A stretch of 64,000 nt of DNA from Limnoperna fortunei. Lineage: Eukaryota > Mollusca > Bivalvia > Mytilida > Modiolidae. Both the position numbers and the translations under genes were made by a program. The stretch spans positions 54,642,074 through 54,706,073 of the forward strand of contig OX104113.1 in NCBI GenBank assembly GCA_944474755.1, written 5' to 3'. Below, one piece after another: positions 25,101 to 32,003 of the stretch (position 1 is its first letter; each line of letters opens with the position of its first letter). Below the pieces are notes generated by a model. That model ran no database searches. It had not been told where the DNA came from and saw nothing but the letters and a program-made list of their open reading frames with translations.

Positions 25101-27822
25101 TTCATACCAACCACCATCTAAGATGGCTGCTACATCAACTATAACAGAGGAGCATATGGAATTGCATGTAAAAGTAAATTCTCTAAAACCAATATTGATT
25201 AAAAAATAACAATTGCTTCTGTTTTTATGGGATCCTGTTTCCAAATTTTGTGTGATGCCTCAGCAGTTATTCTAGTTGTTAAATACCATGATGCATATGT
25301 CTTCATGGGGAATTTATGAAAATTCTCTTGAATTATTATTGAACCGTGATTCTTGAGACCCTCATTTAGTTTGATAACATAAGTAACATATGTTTCCCAC
25401 AAAATATATTGTCTGTAAATCGAGAAAAATTACAAAGTTATCCTGCTGGCTAAAAAGTCTGGTTGTCAGATGTTCGAAAATGAACTTCTATAATAGTTTG
25501 CAAACCTCAAACAAGGAATTTAGCAATCACAGGATATGCCAGTCTGTTTTAATAAAGTTTTGAGTAGAGTTTTTTATGCCCCCGCGACGACATGTAAATA
25601 CGTCCGTCTGTATGTACAAATTTCCGTCAAGCTTTTCTCAGAAACCGTACATGAGAACAATTTGAAATTTGGCAGGGTTGTTCAGTATCACAAGTTGTAT
25701 GTCCTAAGCGACTTTCAGACCTGTTGGACAACTACTTCCTGTTTGGGACTGGGCCGATATGAAAATGTGTTAACACAAGTATGAAAATTTCCGTCAAGCT
25801 TTTCTAAGTAACCGTACATGAGAACAATTTGAAATTTGGCAGGGTGGTTCAGTATCACAAGTTGTATGTCCTAAGCGACTTTCAGACCTGTCGGACAACT
25901 ACTTCCTGTTTGCGACTGGGCCGATATGAAAATGTTCTAACATGAGTATGAACATTTCCATCAAGCTTTTCTCAGAAACCGTACATCAGAACAATTTGAA
26001 ATTTGACAAGTTGGTTCAGTATCACAAGTTGTACGTCCTAAGCGACTTTCAGACCTGTCAGACAACTACTTCCTGTTTGGGACTTGGCCGATATGAAAAT
26101 GTGTTAACATGAGAATGAAAATTTCCGTCAATCTTTTCTCAGAAACTGTACATCAGAACAATTTGAAATTTGGCAGGGTAGTTCAGTATCACAAGTTGTA
26201 CGTCCTAAGCAACTTTCAGACCTGTCAGACAACTACTTACTGTTTGCGACTGGGCCGATATGAAAATGTGTTAACATGAGTATGAAAATTTCCGTCAAGC
26301 TTTTCTCAGAAACCGTACACAAGAACAATTTGAAATTTGGCAGGGTGGTTCAGTATCACAAGTTGTACGTCCTAAGCGACTTTCAGACCTGTTGGACAAC
26401 TAATTCCTGTTTGGGACTTACTTTAGCCGGGGCATCCGTGTCCCATGGACACATTCTTCAATTTTTTTAAAATCTTTTTGTGCTGTTTATTTGTAGGACC
26501 CTTACCAAGAGATTTTAAGTTGCAGCGGTCATCTTCCATGTCTTCGCTATCTTCTGAGTCTCTGGAAGCAGAACCAGCATCACCAATATCTACAGTTTCA
26601 GACAGTTCACTAGATAGTTCTTGTTCAGTGGGTATGTTCATATATTGTGATATATTTATTATTTCTAGGTAATCAGTTATCATGGATTTCATTGGACCTC
26701 TAATCCACAAGTTTATTAAAATCAAAATTACTTAATAAATTGTTTGCAGATATTTGTTATTTCACCATATATGGATAGTTGTGACTTAATTGTATTAAAA
26801 TCTTGCTAATTTGCATACTAAAACAAGCATTACATATATGGCACCTTCCCAGTATGCACGAACAATTCTTGATGTTCTTTAAGTAACTAAACATAGACAA
26901 GTTAAGACATGATGCACAGCAGTTATTTTATTTTAATTTCATCTATATTCAGGAGTAGTTTGTGCATATTGTAAGGCCTTAAGTTTTTGGTTAAATAAAT
27001 TTAGTGTTTCTACATGGTTCTATTCATTTTGTTAATTTGTATGTGTTTTAGGTTAATTAAGCAGCATAAGGGACCTAACTGATAACCTCATACAAAACCT
27101 ATAGCAGTCTGTAGATAGTCAAATACTGCTAACATCTTCCCCTTAATCATAATCAAAATGGACATCATTACTGGAATCTACTGTAAAGTCACCAAGGGTG
27201 GTTATAGGGAAAAATAGCAAAATTTGGGAAAGAATGGACCAATGTAACAGCCCATTATTATTGAATAAATAAAGATGTCTGTGTTGTTTCTCATTTATTT
27301 GTATCAATCAGCGGAGAAATATTAATGATTAATCCCAGTTTTCTGTTGTTTATAGCACCATACTTGATTCGATTTCAGGTATAGATTTGATTGAAGGTGA
27401 CTGATAATTTTTACACACAGATAATAAATAGATGTACTACAGGCATAAAGTATGCATTATAAAATGGAAATGCCATGAAATTAGAAATCTGCCATTGACA
27501 AAAATTTTTCGTGTTGATTACATTTATATATATATCATGAGATTTACTAAATGATAACATAATATGAGAGGCTGTTATTAATCCCCTTCCTAACCATCCA
27601 GTTCTAACTTATTATAATTGTTGAAGAAATTATCACTTGATTAAAATTCAGTAATATCTTAAATAACATTCAATAACTGTGAACAATTAGGAAATATTGC
27701 CAATCAAAGTACCTCAAAATATATAATTAGCATTGTCTGAATGAATGTTGTTTCCAAACACGTCCAAGCATCTGGCATCAAAGCTTTATAACAACAAGAT
27801 GAATATTTGTTATAAAAAAACT

Positions 27823-27861
<39 letters not shown>

Positions 27862-30800
27862 TTTTATTTTTCTTAATTTAAGCACAATAATAATACAATG
27901 TATATAATGTAACACTAAAGCTGTAATGCAACATACTGTGCATTTGTGAAAGTACTTTTCTTTGTGGGCATCAAATTTTGGAGTTTGGTGAAATTTTTCA
28001 TGTTTGTGGGTGCCTAAATTTATGGACTGGTGTTTGCTATAACAAAAAAAAATTAAAATAGCAATCAAAGTAAATCATTACACAGAATCCTTTGCACTGT
28101 TTATAATAAATATCAACATATAAAGAAGACAAGAAAGTTACATGACAAGCTGTTGTTTATGCACATTGTTATGATTTTACACTGAAGTTTTCATTAGTGG
28201 TCATGATTGCATTTATTTTGTAATAAGAATACATCATATTTTAAAAAAAATTATTATCATCTAAATATTAGCCGTAACAACATGGAAATCAATTGCTTAT
28301 TATACCCCGCAAACTTGTTTGGGGGGGGGGGGAGAGTATAGGAATCACCCTGTCTGTCCGTCTGTCCACATCCCTTGTAAGCGCACCTCCTCCTCAACCA
28401 CTTGATGATATTTAATGAAACTTAGCATAAAGGAAGAACATTATATGTAGATTTGCATGAAGGATTTTTATTGACCTCAGATATCATTAAGGGGAGATGA
28501 TTGGACTTGAAAGCGAAGCAGGGGTATCCCTTTGTGAGCGTGCTCACAGACTACGCTTGTTATAAACTCTGTAATTTATTAATTGATTAATTGCCATTAA
28601 AATACTTTTAGTCTATGTAATTCTCTAATTGTTATCAAAACAAGCATTGCTAGCCAAAGGGTCATTTTGTGGGTCATCAATGCAGGTGTGGAGTAGCAAT
28701 AAACAACTGTTACAAAGGTGTAATTTAATGTCATTTTTGCAGCAAAAATGGGCCATGATCGGTATTATGCAATCACAAAATAGGATTGATAAAGTGTGTC
28801 ATTAATATGCACTAATGAAGATAAAATAAAGCTTATCTTTTAAATATTTTGTTCAAGGAGCAATCAAAATCATAATATCTCAATTATTCACAATTAAACG
28901 ATATCTTCATTTAATAAAAACACAATTCGAGAATGAAACCTGCTTGTAATCATTAAAGATGGATATTGAGCTACAAATTAGGTATGGATCGAACCACAAA
29001 ATCATATTTTACATTTACAAATAGATTACCAATCTCTGACATTTTCGTATTGTTGTTCCCATGTTCCAATCTGTTAATGAAGTTTTATTCTTCATTTGAT
29101 TTATCATTTTGGGTCTGAGGCCTTGATGAAAAGCACAAAAATTGATGCCCCACAAATAAAAAGTATTTCACAGTATTGTGAAGTGACACAATGGCTTATT
29201 TTATGGTTTACATTTCCAATTTTCACTGCCAACACCAAGTCTGTGTAGCTTTACTGTAACCCTGGTCCTCAACATAAAAAAATTCTTGTATTAGGGGATT
29301 CTGCAAACCAAACAGCTCCAATTTTAATAGTTCGTCTATTATTGATGATGTAGTCTGTCTACACAGACTGGTTTGAGTCTCACAGGGTGTGCTTGACTCC
29401 AATCTTTATTGAAAAGGATTGCCAGTTTTCCTACTGAAGGTCCGGTTTTCCTGTGTACAACAGCTTCCACCTTCAATAAAAACTGGATGCCACGATATGA
29501 TGCTTAGTGAACTTAGAAAAATTGGTATGTTTACCAATATGTGCCAAGTCAGAAATCAGTATCCCTGATACACACTTGTTAGAAAATCCTTTTGATTAAA
29601 AGTCCCATTGGTTTTTTAAATTTTAAATAGATGCAGATTTTCCAAATGAATAAATATATTGTCCAAATATGAAAGATGATACACATGTATATATAAGATA
29701 TATAAGCCCATTCAGGTCATAACCTTAGGTCATGTGGCTTTAAGGACAAACCAAATGATGAGCAGTCTCAAGTTTAGTAGCATTACTGGGTGCATTCCAG
29801 TTTGCCGATTCCCAGATTGCTGCATTTAATTTGCAGATTTCTTATTTTTCATTTTTTTCAACCAATTAAGAACAATCATTTTTCATTTTTTCAACCAATT
29901 AGGAACAATCAACAAGGTATATTCAAGAATTTTATCGAGAATTATGTGCATTTAGAAAAAATATATAGTTAATTACATTAATTAAATAATTCAATTAATC
30001 TAATTGACATTAACAGAATTTAATTTGTTACTTCAAAATATAAGCTTGGGATGTTATTCGTTTTACATCAATATGATAAGTGGATAAATTTCATTAGAGA
30101 AAAAAAAAGTTAATTTAGGTCACTGAACTTAACCAACTAGAAAAATTAAGCAAATTAATCACAAATACTTTTAGCGATCTTTCATAATGATGAATTATTA
30201 GCTTGGGTCCTTATTAGGGCCCTATAGTGAACAGTCTGTCCGTCCGTCCGTCCGTGCGTCCGAACTAATCGTGTCTGGGCTGTAACTTTTTTATCTTTTG
30301 AGGTAGGCTTTTGATATTTGGAATGGTTGATGACCTTTGACCTTGACCTCGAGGTCGGATGGGCCCACAGAGATGGGTACCATCTCACTAATATCTAGTT
30401 TATTTTGTAATAATATGAAAAGATAATAATTAGTGATTGAGAAAAATTAATTTAAACAAAAAGAAAATTCCAGCAAGAATTGCATTTAAGTTACTGAACT
30501 TAACCAATCTATATTTTACAACTTTACCATCAATATTCCTTATGCATCCAATACCTACAATCATTGAGTATACACCTTGTAGATTGTCAGGGAATCAGCA
30601 AACTGGTACTAAACCAAATCACTGGACCGTAAACTTAGTTCTTCCAATAATAGGTTTACTTTTAGAATGTAGTTTGACAAAAGTTTGTAGGTTTAAATTT
30701 AAAATGCAATTTAAAGGTGTGAAGGTTAACTTTGAAGTTTTTCCTTTACCTGAAGTTTCATTGCAGATTTGTGGAGCTGTCAGATTAATTGCAGTATCTG

Positions 30801-32003
30801 GCCATACTGTTATTAATACAGCTAATGTATTGTATTTTTATTTGCTGCTAACGATATTTGGAAGGCATGCAGATTTTAATTTTGTTTGTTTTTATGTTTC
30901 TATCTTGGCAAAATGCTACATTACAGAATGGATAAAAAAATCTAAATAAAATAAATAAAATTTCTTTTTGTAGATGATATATATAGTGATATTGAAGATG
31001 ATGATCGGTTATTAATTGTTGAAGACTCTGAAAAAGAATACGAGAAATTGAAAAATGGAACGGAAAATAATATTGATCATGTAACCAGTATAAACAATGG
31101 CATGATATCAAAACCAGTGAACCATAACAACAATGATGTATCAATATTACAGAGAGTTAAATCTGTGGATGACAAAAAAGATACAATTATGTGGATGCAT
31201 AATATAAGATTACGCAATGATCTCTACAAAGAAATTAAAAAGCCTGGTAGAAGTATGTATTGTAATCATTTGTTACATTTTTCCAATTATTTTAGTGTAA
31301 TTTGGATAAATATTATTTTAGTGTAATTTGGATAAATGTGACAACATTTATTTCAGCTTACTTAGCTGATATTGTATGTTCTGCAATATTTACCTTACTG
31401 CTCTGTGTACAGTCTACAATATTGACTCTTATGCAGTCAGTCGTGGTATTTGTAAGCAAACACATTGATTTCTCATGTCTTTTTTTAGTGTCTAATTTGG
31501 GCAAATAAAAGGCGTGAAATATCTTCAATAGCTATTCACTTGGAGCTGTCAGAGTTTCCATTCACTATTTCTTAGGTATCTTAGACTGATCACTTTTGTG
31601 TAAAATTATCAAACATTGAATTAAAAGGGAACAAAAGCAGTTTTGCCATGGAAATGCATGTCGGTTACAGTGATTTGTCATATATGTATGGCGACATTAC
31701 TGAGATTTAAGTAGAAATATTTGAAATATTAAGTTTGGTTTCACTGACATCTTTAACTACACTGATACTTTCATGTTCTTTTTATTTTTCATTGTAGATT
31801 ATGAAAACATATTTAACCAATTAAACACTGTACAAGGATCACAAGAAATTAAATGTGCTTTTATCAAAGATATTATTCATGAAGCAGGGAGATTTAAGAA
31901 AAAAGTACTCATAAAAATGCTTGAACAGTTTGAAAATTCCTTATTGACATCTGAATATAAGAGAAGAAATGGATCATTCAGTAGCTTTTTACCAGCCAGC
32001 TGA
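1102..32003 (+). CDS. INTS6: Integrator complex subunit 6 (3' part, 8 exons)
   Basis: Joining 1102-1181, 2248-2397, 3795-3898, 12719-12852, 15757-15874, 26497-26631, 30974-31252 and 31798-32003 gives 1206 nt in one frame: 401 residues and a TGA stop. All introns start GT and end AG, and the phases fit. Recognisable INTS6 blocks, in order, are NPYDIPRSSLLDQ, a QQMGNYQDYLK stretch followed by RLHTFGNPFK (residues about 112-156), VDEADEAN, a serine-rich acidic linker, and the C-terminal domain with EIKKPGRNYENIF, VQGSQE and IHEAGRFKKKVLI (about 325-385). INTS6 is a nuclear subunit of Integrator, which cleaves nascent RNA and recruits PP2A to RNA polymerase II. The protein is normally near 880 residues, so the N-terminal VWA domain lies left of the window. 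The family identity is known biology; the exon joins are my reading of splice sites. Confidence 0.93.
1446..1696 (+). mobile_element. Family E hairpin-ended repeat, copy 1
   Basis: The 5' end holds GCAAACTTGTTTGGGGGG, a decayed hairpin, followed by CTGTCTGTCTGTCC. The 3' end holds GGGGTAT (the inverse of the ATACCCC start seen in copy 2), then the hairpin TGTGAG-CATT-CTCACA and a TCCACACTTGTT end. It is similar to the copy at 28302-28562 along its length. Confidence 0.7.
1697..2247. other. Intron remainder, no feature recognised
   Basis: A short open stretch (1769-1999) shows no recognisable domain or splice support. A poly-G tract lies at about 2153-2173. Nothing else is supportable. Confidence 0.5.
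2248..2397 (+). CDS. INTS6: INTS6 exon b
   Basis: T-rich acceptor ending TTTTTCAG, donor GTAAGA. It encodes TKTSVLQRKDFNQLLQNF and on to TVGIPDKDIKPQMY. It ends with AA of a codon finished by the next exon, which begins KNPYDIPR, a recognisable INTS6 block. Confidence 0.9.
2800..3089 (-). pseudogene. Coding-like minus-strand fragment, unrecognised
   Basis: Minus-strand translation gives FSDDAVNWLQSGQSLQEAKE, a DHYKVKNVSLC stretch, and CEHCRNFHGFLRD, which reads like real protein with Cys/His pairs. An upstream minus-strand segment in another frame (WHIQLEIENDAGALSCPS) may belong to it. I do not recognise the family. It sits antisense in an INTS6 intron without splice evidence, so a retroposed or transposon-derived fragment is most likely. 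Confidence 0.3.
3095..3640 (+). repeat. Degenerate tandem repeat (CCGATCTTCATGAAA units)
   Basis: Two to three units of about 150-190 bp share TCAAACAGTTGTCCGATC, CTTCATGAAA, and later GGTTATCAA/TTATGGC words (for example 3205-3235 and 3359-3390). It resembles the cores of the larger tandem-repeat elements nearby, but no ends are clear. Confidence 0.5.
3795..3898 (+). CDS. INTS6: INTS6 exon c
   Basis: Encodes NPYDIPRSSLLDQIARMRTN and on to LIDE. There are two in-phase donors: GAAG|GTATAG at 3898 and ATAG|GTAAAT at 3920. I chose 3898 because it joins to DEDQTHSIPV, the INTS6 consensus order. The later donor would insert GIVQLQI, so an alternative isoform is possible. Confidence 0.88.
4138..5389 (+). 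mobile_element. Family D tandem-core repeat, copy 1, with doubled 3' end
   Basis: The start is TTTCGTCGCTGGAGGCGAGACAT, seen across 4141-4166, a decayed GTCTCGCC hairpin. The body has about six units of roughly 145 bp sharing CACCTGACCTTGACCTCAAT, GTCCAGCGACTACGTTAAAG and TATGCATGGTAGGATGACAA. The 3' end is GGCGAGACATTTTTCTGTG then TCCACACTTGT (about 5198-5226). A second partial unit (about 5227-5389) repeats the last unit and the same 3' end. Confidence 0.75.
5390..6280. other. Intron sequence, no gene recognised
   Basis: An open stretch at 5853-6197 (+, 114 codons) has no recognisable domain, no splice support and no homologous position in INTS6. I see nothing else here. Confidence 0.5.
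6281..10011 (+). mobile_element. Family A tandem-core element with two 3' ends
   Basis: The 5' hairpin spans 6281-6311: AGCTCACCTGACCC, loop GAAG, GGTCATGTGAGCT. It is followed by GTCCGTCGTCGTCC repeats. The body has units of about 500 bp, each starting near AAATCTTCTCCTC and containing ACCATGGCTGCAGATTAACC and a poly-G run. A first 3' end (CAGGTGAGC 8249-8257, hairpin GGCTCCTGGGAGCC 8265-8278, TCTAGTTT) is followed at once by a second copy of the body from its internal GCTT.ATAGTTCAAA point. A second identical 3' end lies at 9975-10011. No ORF is present. Confidence 0.85.
10012..10640. other. Intron sequence, no feature recognised
   Basis: AT-rich unique-looking sequence with no supportable ORF, repeat boundary or RNA gene. 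Confidence 0.5.
10645..12330 (-). pseudogene. pogo-like transposase pseudogene (split)
   Basis: Read on the minus strand, the remnants appear in transposase order. At about 12330-12200, ESNIQKGRKQKRSE resembles the N-terminal helix-turn-helix region. At about 12060-11960, LSLRK-like KTQSLNLQKAHVSQKDF appears. At about 11945-11806, IGNADQTPLTFNMPAET then SVTVQTTGKAKN covers the first catalytic-Asp region. At about 10790-10650, IFKRNTMPKLKFPTG, then a stop and NERWADKDM. This matches the plan of pogo/Tigger DDE transposases. Stops and frameshifts show it is dead. It is interrupted by the TA-flanked element at 10825-11782. Confidence 0.75.
10825..11782. mobile_element. TA-flanked pogo/Tigger-type MITE
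   Basis: The left end CAGTAAAACCTGTATAAACC (10825) is matched inverted by the right end, whose reverse complement starts TAGTAAAATCTTTTAAAACC. Both ends continue with GGC. TA dinucleotides flank both ends (10823-10824 and 11783-11784), as expected of Tc1/mariner/pogo elements. The interior codes for nothing recognisable. It interrupts a pogo-like transposase pseudogene, so it inserted later. Confidence 0.75.
12331..12718. other. Intron sequence, no feature recognised
   Basis: AT-rich sequence before INTS6 exon d, with a weak polypyrimidine tract near the acceptor. Nothing else seen. Confidence 0.5.
12719..12852 (+). CDS. INTS6: INTS6 exon d
   Basis: Acceptor TTTAATCACAG, donor GTAAGT. It encodes DQTHSIPVQQMGNYQDYLKK then PPPLRELENIPA and RLHTFGNPFKVK. 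This is the clearest INTS6 signature in the window. Confidence 0.95.
12922..13076. repeat. Foldback (inverted repeat) 70 bp after an INTS6 exon
   Basis: The left arm (about 12922-12986) contains TTTATTTTCTAGGCATT, GAAGAAAATGCCC and CAAACTGACAG. The right arm (about 13011-13076) contains CTGTCAGTTTG, GGGCATTTTCTTC and AATGTCTAGAAAATAAA. The arms pair over about 65 bp with some mismatches around a loop of about 24 nt. It is a short MITE or a strong hairpin in the pre-mRNA. Confidence 0.75.
13263..13816 (+). mobile_element. Family D repeat, copy 2, 3'-truncated
   Basis: It starts TTTTTGTCTCGCCTGTGACC and carries GTGAGACATATAT, forming the family 5' hairpin. About three core units with ACCTGACCTTGACCTCAA and CATGACTGTCTGGT words follow. 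It ends without the GGCGAGAC and hairpin 3' end. A TA microsatellite lies at 13298-13315. Confidence 0.7.
13817..13904 (+). repeat. 5' fragment of another GTCC-type repeat
   Basis: TTTTTGTCCCCACCGCAACA followed by GTCTGTGTCCATCCGTC resembles the start of the hairpin-ended repeats in this window, but no 3' end is present. It abuts a SINE. Confidence 0.35.
13905..14010 (-). mobile_element. tRNA-derived SINE fragment (minus)
   Basis: TTCGTTTGTTTGAGTATGGT with TAAGTAATTTCTCAGCAATA is the reverse complement of the bivalve SINE tail (TTGCTGAAA, then a run of CAAACAAA), as in the copy at 42325-42545. Confidence 0.5.
14080..15240 (+). repeat. Degenerate tandem repeat, 160-195 bp units
   Basis: The phrase GATTGCACATGTATTGAAGT followed by TGTGCACCTG recurs at about 14208, 14596, 14781, 14935 and 15106. 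It is accompanied by TTTCAACCCAGATCTCTGAA, CTTCACAGAAA and TTTTCCAGACTTGG. A related copy sits in the ABCC4 gene at 53470-53760. No ORF or clear ends. Confidence 0.7.
15464..15600 (+). mobile_element. SINE fragment
   Basis: AAGTGGTTAAGGTAGTTAGT resembles the tRNA-like head (GAGTGGTTAAG) of the SINE at 52008. It ends with TGACATTAAACACCATTCAA then AGAAACAAACACA, the usual SINE tail. The middle is shortened. Confidence 0.5.
15757..15874 (+). CDS. INTS6: INTS6 exon e
   Basis: Acceptor TTTAATTGCAG, donor GTAATC (a weaker donor). It encodes ENFKMVDEADEANFGQQAHT then KKRQHETSLSSPGPRKRKP. The VDEADE block follows the GNPFK block in INTS6. The basic PRKRKP run is a possible nuclear localisation signal. 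Confidence 0.92.
15875..17002. other. Intron sequence with weak repeat traces
   Basis: Around 16118-16200, TTTGATTGATTGATTGGATG followed by CTCTACGTCCTGCGAGCAGT looks like the reverse complement of a SINE-type tail. Around 16685-16990 there is a degenerate GTC-rich repeat start. Neither has clear ends. No gene is visible. Confidence 0.4.
18090..20170 (+). repeat. 155-bp satellite array, block 1 (about 13 units)
   Basis: TATAGGAGTTATCTCCCATT recurs with a spacing of 155 bp: GGAGTT at 18246, 18401, 18556, 18711, 18866 and so on to about 20104. Unit landmarks are TATATATGTAACTTATTGG, AAAGAGTGCAAAATGTTGG and GGAGCAACTTTGTTACATT. The units are about 90% alike by eye. Confidence 0.9.
21120..23220 (+). 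repeat. 155-bp satellite array, block 2 (about 14 units)
   Basis: Same unit as block 1, from about 21138 to 23153, at nearly constant 155-bp spacing. Variants such as GTCCTTTTAAAGTAGCAACT recur in non-adjacent units (about 21544 and 22009), which suggests multi-unit duplication inside the array. Confidence 0.9.
23790..24345 (+). repeat. Degenerate tandem repeat with CAAGGTCAAAT words
   Basis: About three units of roughly 175 bp share CAAGGTCAAATTAATG, ACATGCAAAGTGTGTCTT and GATATTTGGCAT-like words (about 23975, 24138 and 24293). No hairpin ends seen. Confidence 0.6.
24346..25572. other. Intron sequence, no feature recognised
   Basis: Several short open stretches on both strands have no recognisable domain. 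No repeat match to the rest of the window was noticed. Confidence 0.5.
25573..26460 (+). mobile_element. Family C tandem-core repeat, copy 1
   Basis: It starts TTATGCCCCCGCGACGACAT, lacking the second hairpin arm of copy 2. Five units of about 167 bp share AATTTCCGTCAAGCTTTTCT, GAACAATTTGAAATTTGGCA and GACTGGGCCGATATGAAAAT. The 3' end has GGGGCAT (26429-26435) then the perfect hairpin GTGTCC-CAT-GGACAC (26438-26452) and ATTCTTC. The element stops about 40 bp before INTS6 exon f, so it forms the branch-point neighbourhood of that intron. Confidence 0.8.
26497..26631 (+). CDS. INTS6: INTS6 exon f (serine-rich linker)
   Basis: Acceptor TTTATTTGTAG, donor GTATGT. It encodes GPLPRDFKLQRSSSMSSLSS then an ESLEAEPASPISTVSDSS run. 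The low-complexity Ser/Glu segment is probably disordered and weakly conserved. Its phase fits both neighbours. The 3' end of a repeat element lies only about 40 bp upstream of this exon. Confidence 0.85.
26632..28301. other. Intron sequence, one microsatellite
   Basis: A (TTTA)n microsatellite runs from about 27823 to 27869. A short TA tract is at about 27528. Otherwise no gene, RNA or repeat boundary can be supported. Confidence 0.55.
28302..28562 (+). mobile_element. Family E hairpin-ended repeat, copy 2
   Basis: The 5' end ATACCCCGCAAACTTGTTTG leads into a G run, then CTGTCTGTCCGTCTGTCC. The 3' end has GGGGTAT (28521-28527), the hairpin TGTGAGC-GT-GCTCACA (28533-28548) and GACTACGCTTGTT. 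It is about 260 bp with a single-unit body, similar to the copy at 1446-1696. Confidence 0.75.
28563..29334. other. Intron sequence, no feature recognised
   Basis: AT-rich sequence without supportable ORF or repeat ends. Confidence 0.5.
29335..29510 (+). mobile_element. tRNA-derived SINE copy (plus)
   Basis: Contains GAAAAGGATTGCCAGTTTTC, CTACTGAAGGTCCGGTTTTC and TTCAATAAAAACTGGATGCC then ACGATATGATG, the same order as the copies at 40655 and (inverted) 42325. Confidence 0.65.
29511..30202. other. Intron sequence, no feature recognised
   Basis: AT-rich. A direct repeat of about 30 bp (TTTTTCAACCAATTA region at about 29855 and 29885) accounts for the open frame there. Confidence 0.45.
30203..30402 (+). 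mobile_element. Family F short hairpin-ended repeat
   Basis: The 5' end GGGTCCTTATTAGGGCCC (30205-30222) is followed by CTGTCCGTCCGTCCGTCC. The body ends TTTGACCTTGACCTCGAGGT. The 3' end has GGGCCC (30361-30366), the perfect hairpin GAGATGG-GTA-CCATCTC (30370-30386) and a CTAGTTT terminus like that of family A. It is about 200 bp in total. Confidence 0.75.
30403..30973. other. Intron sequence carrying an unexplained 170-codon open frame
   Basis: The frame 30437-30949 (+) ends 25 bp before INTS6 exon g. Its translation is hydrophobic in parts, shows no recognisable domain, and has no donor joining it to the exon. Most likely chance. Confidence 0.5.
30974..31252 (+). CDS. INTS6: INTS6 exon g (start of C-terminal domain)
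   Basis: Acceptor TTCTTTTTGTAG, donor GTATGT. It opens with an acidic run (DDIYSDIEDDDRLLIVEDSE), continues through an Asn-rich linker, and ends RNDLYKEIKKPGR, the start of the conserved INTS6 C-terminal helical domain. Confidence 0.93.
31798..32003 (+). CDS. INTS6: INTS6 last exon
   Basis: Acceptor TTTCATTGTAG; open to TGA at 32001-32003. It encodes NYENIFNQLNTVQGSQEIKC then FIKDIIHEAGRFKKKVLIKM and a short divergent tail ending FLPAS. The VQGS and EAGRFKKK(V/M)LI motifs match the INTS6 C-terminal domain. Confidence 0.95.

Noticed and set aside
26423..26725. 100-codon minus-strand open frame (ELSSELSETVDIGDAGSASR)
   Set aside because: It is the antisense shadow of INTS6 exon f, whose splice sites and phase support the plus strand.
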